DNA from: Ruficoccus sp. ZRK36
Lineage (GTDB): Bacteria > Verrucomicrobiota > Verrucomicrobiia > Opitutales > Cerasicoccaceae
Direction: 5' to 3'
Assembly (NCBI RefSeq): GCF_019603315.1
Contig: NZ_CP080649.1
Location: forward strand, 186,001 to 250,000
DNA length: 64,000 nucleotides
Under the pieces are notes generated by a model. The model worked only from the letters and a program-made list of their open reading frames with translations, ran no database searches and was not told the DNA's origin. Positions 45,587-53,153 of this stretch are shown one piece after another (positions within the stretch are counted from its first letter, which is position 1; the number at the start of each line of letters is the position of its first letter). Position numbers and translations under genes: made by a program.

Positions 45587-46120
45587 TTACATTTTCTTCA
45601 GCTCGAAATTATCGAGCAGAAACTCACCCGTGCTCTTGCCGTAGGAGAGGATGTAGATGGCGGCAGAAGTAGCATTGGCAGGCACATCAAAGTCCAGCTT
45701 GTAGCTCTTCCACTTATTGCCGGCGACACTCAGGCCCTTGCCGACCGGGTCGGTACCCTTGGAATTACCGGGGCGGTTGATCGCCTTCTTGGAGGCATCG
45801 AAGAACACAACATACACGCCGCAGCCATTGCCGCTGACAGTCTTGCCCTGGTAGAGGAGCTGATACTTGGCACCACTGTCGACCTGGAAGCGGTCAGAGG
45901 CAATAAAGGCACCCTTAACAGCGTCAGGGTCCATGATCTGCAGAGCGGAAGAGCTTCCAGGGGCACCCTCGGACGAGTTCTTCACGGTGATGGTGTCGCG
46001 GGTGCTGGCCTTCCAGCCCTGCATCCCATCTTCAAAACCGGGGTTGTTAATGGCCGATGCAACCATCGGAATCGCCAGTGCGAGTGCCAGGAGGCACGAT
46101 TTGGAGGTTTGGGTAAACAT
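45587..46120 (-). CDS. secreted small CBM-like beta-sandwich protein
   Basis: 177 residues from the ATG at 46120 (MFTQTSKSC), which places a signal peptide at the start (LLALALAIPMVASA-I). A longer frame from 46189 was rejected because its first 23 residues lack any signal. The mature part INNPGFEDGMQGWKA ... TITVKNSS ... YKLDFDVPANATSAAIYILSYG ... FLLDNFELKK has the shape of the CBM_4/9-like jelly-roll, a whole-domain protein. It could bind saccharides outside the cell. A palindrome lies in its upstream region. Confidence 0.75.
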   Translation of the reverse strand: MFTQTSKSCLLALALAIPMVASAINNPGFEDGMQGWKASTRDTITVKNSSEGAPGSSSALQIMDPDAVKGAFIASDRFQVDSGAKYQLLYQGKTVSGNGCGVYVVFFDASKKAINRPGNSKGTDPVGKGLSVAGNKWKSYKLDFDVPANATSAAIYILSYGKSTGEFLLDNFELKKM

Positions 46121-46253
46121 GGCAGAAGTTATTTCAGATCGGCCAACATTGATCAAGACCGGGTTTGTCACGGCACGCACGATGCGCACAAGACCCGGCT
46201 GAAAAGCCGCTCGTCAGCTAGCGTTTCGGCCACTGATCTCGCAGAGTCGGAAA

Positions 46254-46269
46254 GTTCAAACATTTGAAC
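46254..46269. promoter_or_regulatory. palindrome upstream of the CBM-like gene
   Basis: GTTCAAA-CA-TTTGAAC, 7-bp arms, about 134 bases before the start codon. It is an operator candidate. Confidence 0.4.
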
Positions 46270-46328
46270 CACACATATGCATGAACCCATGCGGATTCCA
46301 AGAGGATCCTTACGCGATGGAGCAGCGG

Positions 46329-46342
46329 GGAGCGAGCGCTCC
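46329..46342. terminator. hairpin at end of pilin-like operon
   Basis: GGAGCGAGCGCTCC, arms of 6 bases with a two-base loop, 7 bases past the minus-strand stop. It has the same GCGAGCGC core as the hairpin at 23.27 kb. No T-run. Confidence 0.45.
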
Positions 46343-46349
46343 TCGCGCA

Positions 46350-47747
46350 CTACTGGACAGAGCTGGGCGGGATTTCGCGCCAGCCGACCAGGGTCAACTC
46401 TCCCACTCCACTGGTCCCCGATGAGCTGTCCGAGTCGCTGTGTTCGATGTTACCCAGGTTCACGTCATAGTAGAACTCAGCACCGTTGGTGACCTCGATG
46501 TTATTAGCGACGATGGCTCCCCGGAACTGGGACTTGGGCCGTCCACCCACCCCGGCGATTCTCACGGTGGAGTTGGGGGCATTAATGACACCGGTGAAGA
46601 CGTCAAAGTTGTTCAGCACCACGTCCTGGCTTCCCTTGGCAATAACCTGAAACTGCGCGGGATACTGCTGAGCGATTTCGTCGGCATTGATGTGGATATT
46701 CTCACCGGCCATGATGACGAGAGTCGCGCCCGGCTCGATCACGACGTCGGCACCCAGATTGAGATTGCGGGTCGCATCGATGACCACATCCCCGACAACC
46801 GTAATCGTCGTGTTCTGATTGGTGTTGATGCGCTCGGTATTGACCCAGGTCGCCTGATTCCAGGAGCCCAGGTTGATGCTCGAATTATTCTGCCAGTAGT
46901 TCTGGTCCATCGACTGCACAGCGTAGCCATCGGTGGTCGGATAGTCCGGGTCAGTGATTTCCGCATCAAAGTCTCTGGACATCCGGTTCGGGTCGACGCC
47001 GTAGGTCATACCCGAATCCGGCCCGATGACAGTCGCATTCTGCGTCGGGTCATGATGGTGAGAGTTTGAGTAGCCGATGACTCCCCCGCCGCTGCGGACG
47101 GAGCCATGGATGTAGGCGTTGTTGATGTTGATCGACCAGTTGTTGTTCGAGACGCTGGCGATGACCACCGCATAGCCGGTGTTCTGCCCAAAGTACGGGA
47201 CGCCATAATCGTTATCGCTATCGTAACTGGCCACCTTCATGCCGGGATTATTGTGATTCAGCCGGATGCCGTTCTTGGCCACCAGTCCATAGCTAAACAG
47301 CCCTGAGCCGGTAGAAGACTCCGTAGCGGCTTCGCTGCGCACTTCTTTCACCTTCAGCTCAACAGCGCTCTGTACCAGCCGCCCATCAACCTCAATACCG
47401 GTCAGAGCGGTAATGGTGTAGACATCATCGCTGTCCAGATCGATGGATACGTCGGTATTAGCGGTGTAGCCCAGGGCGACTTCCTGGCTGAAAGTCTTTT
47501 TCCAGACATCAGTGCCCTCTGAGAGCCAGCCATCCGAGCCGAGATCATTCTTGGAGATCGCATGCATGGCCAGTTCCAGACCCGACTCGGAAAGATGGAA
47601 GGCAGACTGCCCCAATCCGTAGCTCATAGTGTCCTCGTACTCGCTGACAAGGACCTTGGTCTGGCTGACGATGATCAGTAAGGCGGCAGCGGCAAAGATC
47701 AATGTAACTAGAATAGCCGATCCGCGTCGATTGGGTAGAGTTTTCAT
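46350..47747 (-). CDS. PilX-like pilus-assembly protein with large adhesin-like tail
   Basis: 465 residues. The N-terminus (MKTLPNRRGSAILVTLIFAAAALLIIVSQTK) is a hydrophobic pilin-like helix without the GF(T)xxE cleavage motif, as in PilX-type proteins. The C-terminal 270 residues hold repetitive beta structure (DVVIDATRNLNLGADVVIEPGATLVIMAGENIHINAD...) that suggests a solenoid like the domain found in some pilus-tip proteins and bactofilins. It is the last gene of a three-gene set with pilW-like and pilV-like genes. Its size compared with ordinary PilX (about 180) is notable. Confidence 0.68.
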   Translation of the reverse strand: MKTLPNRRGSAILVTLIFAAAALLIIVSQTKVLVSEYEDTMSYGLGQSAFHLSESGLELAMHAISKNDLGSDGWLSEGTDVWKKTFSQEVALGYTANTDVSIDLDSDDVYTITALTGIEVDGRLVQSAVELKVKEVRSEAATESSTGSGLFSYGLVAKNGIRLNHNNPGMKVASYDSDNDYGVPYFGQNTGYAVVIASVSNNNWSININNAYIHGSVRSGGGVIGYSNSHHHDPTQNATVIGPDSGMTYGVDPNRMSRDFDAEITDPDYPTTDGYAVQSMDQNYWQNNSSINLGSWNQATWVNTERINTNQNTTITVVGDVVIDATRNLNLGADVVIEPGATLVIMAGENIHINADEIAQQYPAQFQVIAKGSQDVVLNNFDVFTGVINAPNSTVRIAGVGGRPKSQFRGAIVANNIEVTNGAEFYYDVNLGNIEHSDSDSSSGTSGVGELTLVGWREIPPSSVQ

Positions 47748-47749
47748 GA

Positions 47750-48325
47750 TTACAATGTCCTGTTTCTGAAGGTGACCATGGCCGTCTCCGTATCGACAGA
47801 CTTGGTCCCATTGGCACCTTCACGTTCTGAGGTGAGTTCGAGCTTGGCGGCGTTCATATCGATCTGCGTCGTGGTTTCATCCCCGAAGCGATCGTAGTAG
47901 GTAAAGGCTACGGCTGTGACGTTATCGACTAATGTCCGACTCGTGTCGTTCGTGATGGATTTGGCCACGAAACCGCTGTTCGCGCTGTCGTACCAGTAGC
48001 GGATGCGCTCGGTGCTGCCATCCATCCGTGTCGTGGTGAATTCAAAGACGGTAGCTGTCGTCTGGTGCACATCACTAATACCCCGTACCGCCTTGTGCAC
48101 GGTCTCAAAGGCGTAGAGCAGCGTTTCCGACTGGTCACGGTGCTCCAGCGAGGTCTTCATGCTCTTGTTGAAGGAGTAAAAAGTCGCGTACGACCCAGCC
48201 ATCACGAACGACAGGATCGCCACAGCAACCATGAGCTCGGCCACGGAAAACCCCCGCCGCCTGCATGGGCCACCTGTGCGCCCCAGCCTAGTTGGCCGTG
48301 CTAAACTTTTTATCTGAGAGTCCAT
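47750..48325 (-). CDS. PilW-like prepilin-type protein
   Basis: 191 residues. Type IV pilin leader: RRRG|FSVAELMVAVAIL, with Gly at -1, Phe at +1 and Glu at +5, so it should be cut by the prepilin peptidase. The rest is a pseudopilin-like beta domain. The gene overlaps pilV-like by 38 bases and precedes the pilX-like gene by 2 bases. In pilus systems such proteins prime or cap the fibre. Confidence 0.75.
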   Translation of the reverse strand: MDSQIKSLARPTRLGRTGGPCRRRGFSVAELMVAVAILSFVMAGSYATFYSFNKSMKTSLEHRDQSETLLYAFETVHKAVRGISDVHQTTATVFEFTTTRMDGSTERIRYWYDSANSGFVAKSITNDTSRTLVDNVTAVAFTYYDRFGDETTTQIDMNAAKLELTSEREGANGTKSVDTETAMVTFRNRTL

Positions 48326-48818
48326 CTTCTGTAAAAACTGCCTGACTGTGGATCAGGTAGGATTCACCGTTATAGGTCCACTGGACGACAACAGTGACCC
48401 GGATCGCTCCGTCGTCCCCGTCCAGATACTGCAAAAAGGAATCCACCGTGTAGGTGACGCTGTTCTGGGCTACCTGTGAGGTGCTGTGGGCAACCGCTTC
48501 GCCGGAAGTTGCCACCGTGCGCCCGAGCAGGCTGTTCAGTTGATCTGCGTTTGCCGAGGTCCCCCCCGAGTCTATGCGGTCGTCCATCTGGTCGAAGGTC
48601 AGCGTCCGGTAGCCCTCGATCGTCGCATTCAAGTGCGTAAAGCCCATTCTCATCCCGTCCGAACGGTATGAAATCTTCCTCAGTTGGGGCAGCGCCGCGA
48701 TGCAGCCGAGCAGCACCACACTCAGGATCGACATCCCGATCATCACCTCCATCAGCGAGTACGCAGAAGCCACCCCTGAAAGCAAGGGTCTGGATGCTGT
48801 CGCCTGAGCAGATTTCAT
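48288..48818 (-). CDS. PilV-like prepilin-type protein
   Basis: 176 residues. The leader motif is SVASA|YSLMEVMIGMSIL, with Ala at -1 and Tyr at +1 in place of the common Gly and Phe, but with Glu at +5 and a good hydrophobic helix. It overlaps the next gene by 38 bases, showing one transcription unit. It is the first gene of the three; together they look like minor pilins of a type IV pilus or type II secretion system. No assembly ATPase or platform gene is in the window. Confidence 0.72.
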   Translation of the reverse strand: MKSAQATASRPLLSGVASAYSLMEVMIGMSILSVVLLGCIAALPQLRKISYRSDGMRMGFTHLNATIEGYRTLTFDQMDDRIDSGGTSANADQLNSLLGRTVATSGEAVAHSTSQVAQNSVTYTVDSFLQYLDGDDGAIRVTVVVQWTYNGESYLIHSQAVFTEDGLSDKKFSTAN

Positions 48819-49123
48819 AGAACAAAGATAAGGTCAAAGTCGGATTTATGACATAAGTAATTACCCCTATTCTACATTAATCGTCAATGCATATTGCGGC
48901 TTAAGCCTGTTAATAAAATGGTAAAACCGCGAAATCCTAACCGGCCTCAATCCCTTTATGTATGCCGCATCAAGGCCGTATGGCCCTACCGAGCCGGGCA
49001 TGCAGAACCCCTCAGGTCGGGGCACGTCAAATGATGCAGCCCACGCAGGGGCCCGGGCGAGGCATCAAGCCCCGAGAAAAGGCTCTGCCTGCGGTCTAAA
49101 ATGACCTCTCCAGTATGCGAGAA
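48819..49123. other. gap upstream of the pilin-like operon
   Basis: 305 bases. A weak minus-strand promoter is possible (TTGACG at 48882-48887, TAATTA at 48858-48863, 18-base spacer). A CCCC/GGGG hairpin lies near 49000-49020. No ORF is supported. Confidence 0.35.
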
Positions 49124-51109
49124 TCAGGCCTGATCCGCCAGATGACGACGGGCACGGCCCATGGCCATGAGCGGGAAGTAGTGGCGGTACATGTTGTAGT
49201 TGATCATGAACCCACGGGCCAGCTCACGCCCCTGCGAGAGGGCATCGGTATTCCCAGCGAGCCGAATCCGCTCGCCCACTCCGTAGCCGGGGAAGCCGGT
49301 ACCGGTGTACTCCAGCTGCTCCCAGGTCCCGTCCTTTTGGGTGCGCAGCAGGTAGTCGAGCCCGCGCTGAATCGCTGCATCGTACTCGTGCGTGTCCATC
49401 GCCAGCAGGGCCATCAGCGCCCATCCTGTCTGGCTGGGCGTGGTCGTACCCACCCCGCGCAGGGAGTCGTCCATGTACGAGCCGCAGCTTTCACCCCATC
49501 CTCCGTCCTCGTTCTGCCGTTCGAGCAGCCACTGAGCACACTTGCGGATGCGCGGGTCGTGCATGTCAAAGCCCACCGCCTTCAGGCCGGGCAGAACCAG
49601 CGCTGTGCCATAAATATAGTTCACCCCCCAACGGCCAAACCATGGGCCCTCGGGCTCCTGCTCAGCCATGATGTAGTCCACCCCGCGCTTCACGGCCGGG
49701 TCTTCCATGCCGTAGCCCATGAGGCCGAGAGCCTCCAGCTTGTGGCCAGTCAGGTCGGCACTGGGCGGGTCGAGCACTTCTCCGAAGTCACAGAAGGGAA
49801 TCTGCGTGAGCGCCTTGGTATGGTTGTCCTTGTCGAAGGCGCCCCAGCCGCCATTGGTGGACTGCATGGCGCGCAGCCAGGCCTCTGCCCGGTCAAAAGC
49901 GCGGTCGATGCGCGCGCGGTAACTTTCCGGGGCCAGTTCCTTCATCTGGCAAAGCACGGTCAGGGCGACCGCCGTATCGTCCAGGTCCGGGTAAAAAGTG
50001 TTGGCGCGCTCAAAGGCCCAGCCCCCGCACTCCACGCCCTTGACGGTCATGGCCCAGTCGCCCTTGCACAGGACTTGCTTGTCGAGGATGTACTCGAGCG
50101 CGTCCTTGAGGGGTGGATAGCTCTCCCAGGTTTCTCCGCAGTCGAGAATCGCCTGCATGGCCAGCATCGTGTCCCAGATCGGCGATTCGCTGGCCTGGAT
50201 AAAGATCATCCCATCACGCTCGTAGGACCAGTGGTTATTCCAGGCATTGATGCCTGCGGCCATCACCGGGTGCTCCCGGTTGTAGCCCTCCGTATGCAGC
50301 GCCAGCAGCGCGTAGATCCAGGGCGGCTGGATGCCCCCCCAGGCCCCGTCCGCATCCTGATGCTTGATCACCCACTCCAGCGCGAGCTTAATGGAGTTCT
50401 CCCGACCGGGCTTCCAGGGCAGGCCTTGCCAGAAGTGCAGGACCTTGTCCGCCGTGCGGAAAAACGTCGGCCAGAATCCCGACAGGCGCTTCGGGAAGGA
50501 GAAGTCGAAATTCTCGCGCCCCTCCGGGTAGAGCTCATCTAACCGGCGCTCCGGGGCCAGGGGCACGACCGGGCGGCGCACCGAGACGATGCTCATCGAC
50601 ATAAAGGTCGCGCGGGCCCACTGGGCGAACTGGTAGATATTAAACGGTGCCCAGAGCGGAATACGGATGATCTCCGGCGGGATCACGGGCAGCGTCTCCC
50701 AGGGCCACTCACCGATCGTAGCGAGCCAGAAGCGGGTAAACATGCGCGCCTTCTGCATGCCCCCGTGGGAGAGGATCCACTCGCGGGCCAAGCGTGTCGG
50801 CTCTTCATCCGGGCCCATCCCGGCACTGCGCAGGGCCGCATAGCACTCGATCGTGGTATTAATATCCCCCAACTCGGCACCATAGTAAATGTCCCACGAG
50901 CCGTCTTCACGCTGTTTGTGGATGATGCCCTTGATGATCTTGTCGTACTTGGGGTCATCGGTACGCTCCAGGAAGTGCATAGCGAGCACCCACTGCGCCT
51001 CCATGCAGCAGTTTGACTCCAGCACATCGTTCCAGAAGCCTTCAGACTTTTGTTCACGGGCCAGCCAGTCGAGTGCGCCTCGGATACCTTGATCAAGAGA
51101 GAGTGTCAT
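49124..51109 (-). CDS. shc: squalene-hopene cyclase
   Basis: Cyclises squalene to hopene for hopanoid membranes. 661 residues, the family length. The acid catalytic motif DxDD is visible as DLDDTAV (Asp375, Asp377, Asp378). QW-type repeats occur along the chain (QREDGSWDIYYGAELGD, QDADGAWGG, STNGGWGAFD, QNEDGGWGESCGS, TQKDGTWEQ). It lies 35 bases after a TetR gene on the same strand, which suggests co-transcription and control. No other hopanoid gene (hpn) is in the window. Confidence 0.94.
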   Translation of the reverse strand: MTLSLDQGIRGALDWLAREQKSEGFWNDVLESNCCMEAQWVLAMHFLERTDDPKYDKIIKGIIHKQREDGSWDIYYGAELGDINTTIECYAALRSAGMGPDEEPTRLAREWILSHGGMQKARMFTRFWLATIGEWPWETLPVIPPEIIRIPLWAPFNIYQFAQWARATFMSMSIVSVRRPVVPLAPERRLDELYPEGRENFDFSFPKRLSGFWPTFFRTADKVLHFWQGLPWKPGRENSIKLALEWVIKHQDADGAWGGIQPPWIYALLALHTEGYNREHPVMAAGINAWNNHWSYERDGMIFIQASESPIWDTMLAMQAILDCGETWESYPPLKDALEYILDKQVLCKGDWAMTVKGVECGGWAFERANTFYPDLDDTAVALTVLCQMKELAPESYRARIDRAFDRAEAWLRAMQSTNGGWGAFDKDNHTKALTQIPFCDFGEVLDPPSADLTGHKLEALGLMGYGMEDPAVKRGVDYIMAEQEPEGPWFGRWGVNYIYGTALVLPGLKAVGFDMHDPRIRKCAQWLLERQNEDGGWGESCGSYMDDSLRGVGTTTPSQTGWALMALLAMDTHEYDAAIQRGLDYLLRTQKDGTWEQLEYTGTGFPGYGVGERIRLAGNTDALSQGRELARGFMINYNMYRHYFPLMAMGRARRHLADQA

Positions 51110-51144
51110 AATAAATGGATACAGTTCAAAATGTTCAGATGGAC

Positions 51145-51750
51145 CTATTTCTTTCGGGAGGCACGTGTCGCCTTAGCCGCAGGCTTGGCAGCTTTCTTGG
51201 ATTTCTGTTTCGGTGATGGGAGAGTGGCCATAATCTCAGCGTAGAGCTCGGTCCATTCATCCTCCTTCATGGACATAAAGCCAAAGCTGCGCAACACGAA
51301 CGCGCCCTCCATCGCCATAAATGCGATACGGGCCTGCCGCCCCTCCGGCGTGCTCAGATCGAGCGGCTGCAAATGTTCACGGTACCAGGTGCGGGCAGTC
51401 TCCATGTGCTCCGGGCTCTGCAATAGCATGGCCATGAGGCCAGCCGCTCGGGCATGAGAGTTCTTATTGATGCTCGCGGTCGCCTCGACGTAGCCGCGTA
51501 CGGCAGCCACAGGGTCAGAGGCGGGAGGGGTCCGCTCATCGATCTCATCCTGAAACTGACGGCACCAGCGCTCCACCATCGCATCGATCATGCCGCGCTT
51601 CGACCCGAAGCAGTACTGTACGCCGCCTTTGGTGATCCCAGCAGCGCGAGCCACCGCGTCCATACTCAGGTCCGCTGCCCCGTGCGTGAGCACGATCTGT
51701 TCGGCAGCGTCCAGCACGGCATTACGGTCGATATTCTGTTGTCGGCCCAT
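51145..51750 (-). CDS. TetR family transcriptional regulator
   Basis: 201 residues. N-terminal HTH with RNAVLDAAEQIVLTHGAADLSMDAVARAAGITKGGVQYCFGSKRGMIDAMV, split here by eye into helices. The C-terminal ligand domain has no recognisable subfamily. A basic tail (KQKSKKAAKPAAKATRASRKK, the last 21 residues) is unusual. It is directly upstream of the squalene-hopene cyclase gene and on the same strand, so it may regulate hopanoid synthesis as an operon partner. The usual TetR layout is divergent, so this is less typical. Confidence 0.87.
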   Translation of the reverse strand: MGRQQNIDRNAVLDAAEQIVLTHGAADLSMDAVARAAGITKGGVQYCFGSKRGMIDAMVERWCRQFQDEIDERTPPASDPVAAVRGYVEATASINKNSHARAAGLMAMLLQSPEHMETARTWYREHLQPLDLSTPEGRQARIAFMAMEGAFVLRSFGFMSMKEDEWTELYAEIMATLPSPKQKSKKAAKPAAKATRASRKK

Positions 51751-51861
51751 TTTTGATTCCGTACGTATGTATTGAAAAATAGAGTGGCAAGCAGAATTTA
51801 TCGCGATGCGCCATAATTCCTGCGCCCAAGTAAAGGGACGAGAATTCGGGCTGGCCCTCCT

Positions 51862-53121
51862 GTGAGCCGACTCTCAGGATGCGGCTTTGTCCTGATGGCC
51901 ACCTTAGCGAAAGTTCTCCGATTAAGCTCCGCCCTCCTGCTGGCGGCAGGGATGGGCACGCTGTCCGCCCAGAGTGAGACGCCCCCGCCAGCTACGACGA
52001 GCAGCCGTGCTGACAACCCACCGGCAGCCGCCACCGATCAGGTGCGTGTGGTGTACTTCTATCAGGTCGGGTGTGGTGAGTGTGAGCAGGCGCAGGCCTC
52101 ACTGGAGGAGCTCCAGGCTGCGATGCCAGAGCTCGTTATCGAGAAGCACGACATACGTAACACCGCCGCCATGCGCTTAAACGAGGCGCTGTCCGAGCAC
52201 TTCGGACTCCCCGAAAACCAACGCCTGCTGGCCCCGGCGGTTTTCACACGGGCCGGTGCACTCGGGCGCGAGGAGATAGACTTTGTCTCGCTGGCCGAGC
52301 TGCTGGACCGCACGCTCTCCACCCCACCCTCGGACTGGTATCCAAGCATGGATACGGAGCCCACCGCGCAGACCGATCAGAGTATCCGCCAGCGCTTTGA
52401 GCACATGACTGGCTGGATCGTGCTCGTCGCGGGCCTACTGGACGGGGTCAACCCCTGCGCCTTTGCCACCATCCTGTTCTTCCTTTCGTACCTGCATGTG
52501 GCCAAGCGCACGCCCGCGCAAATGCTGCAGGTCGGCCTGGCTTTTGCCCTGGCGATCTTTCTCACCTATCTGGCGCTCGGAGCCGGGTTCGCACAGGCCA
52601 TCAGCCACGCGTCCGCCGTGCGTGCCATCGCGAATATTTTTAACTGGGTACTGGCCGCCGCCGCACTGGTGCTCGCTATCCTCTGCATCCGGGACGGCTT
52701 CCTCTGCCTGCGCGGACGGCTGAACGACACGGCCCTCAAGCTGCCCCTGTTTCTGCGTAAACGCATCAACGCCGCCATCCGTCACGGCACCCGGCACCGC
52801 CGTATCGTGCTGGCTGCCTTCGGGGCCGGTGTGGTCGTCTCCGTGCTGGAGCTGGCCTGCACCGGCCAGATCTACGCCCCGGTCATCCTCTACATGTACC
52901 ATACCGGCGCAGAGAAAACCGCGGCCCTGGGCTATCTGGTCCTCTACAACCTCGCCTTCACGGTGCCCCTGCTCATCGTCATCGTGCTGGCGTTTTTCGG
53001 GCTGAGCAACGAGCGCCTGACCGCGTTTTTCCAGAGGAATGCCGCGCTGGTAAAGTTCGCCACCGGCGGTCTCTTTCTGCTCATCCTCGCCCTGCTTCTG
53101 AGCACGATGATTGCGTTTTAG
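51862..53121 (+). CDS. thioredoxin-fold/DsbD-CcdA-type membrane fusion
   Basis: 419 residues, start GTG at 51862. Signal peptide-like helix (LSSALLLAAGMGTLSA), a Pro/Ala-rich linker, then a thioredoxin-like domain (about 60-160) with a CxxC pair in YFYQVGCGECEQ. Six or so membrane helices follow (GLLDGVNPCAFATILFFLSYL, where NPCA is the conserved cysteine region of DsbD/CcdA, and VLELACTGQIYAPVILYMYHT with the second cysteine). It would shuttle reducing power across the membrane. The thioredoxin part is N-terminal, which differs from DsbD where the thioredoxin domain is C-terminal. Confidence 0.82.
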   Translation: MSRLSGCGFVLMATLAKVLRLSSALLLAAGMGTLSAQSETPPPATTSSRADNPPAAATDQVRVVYFYQVGCGECEQAQASLEELQAAMPELVIEKHDIRNTAAMRLNEALSEHFGLPENQRLLAPAVFTRAGALGREEIDFVSLAELLDRTLSTPPSDWYPSMDTEPTAQTDQSIRQRFEHMTGWIVLVAGLLDGVNPCAFATILFFLSYLHVAKRTPAQMLQVGLAFALAIFLTYLALGAGFAQAISHASAVRAIANIFNWVLAAAALVLAILCIRDGFLCLRGRLNDTALKLPLFLRKRINAAIRHGTRHRRIVLAAFGAGVVVSVLELACTGQIYAPVILYMYHTGAEKTAALGYLVLYNLAFTVPLLIVIVLAFFGLSNERLTAFFQRNAALVKFATGGLFLLILALLLSTMIAF

Positions 53122-53153
53122 AATAGCATAGCAGCCGCTCTGGAATCCGGCAG

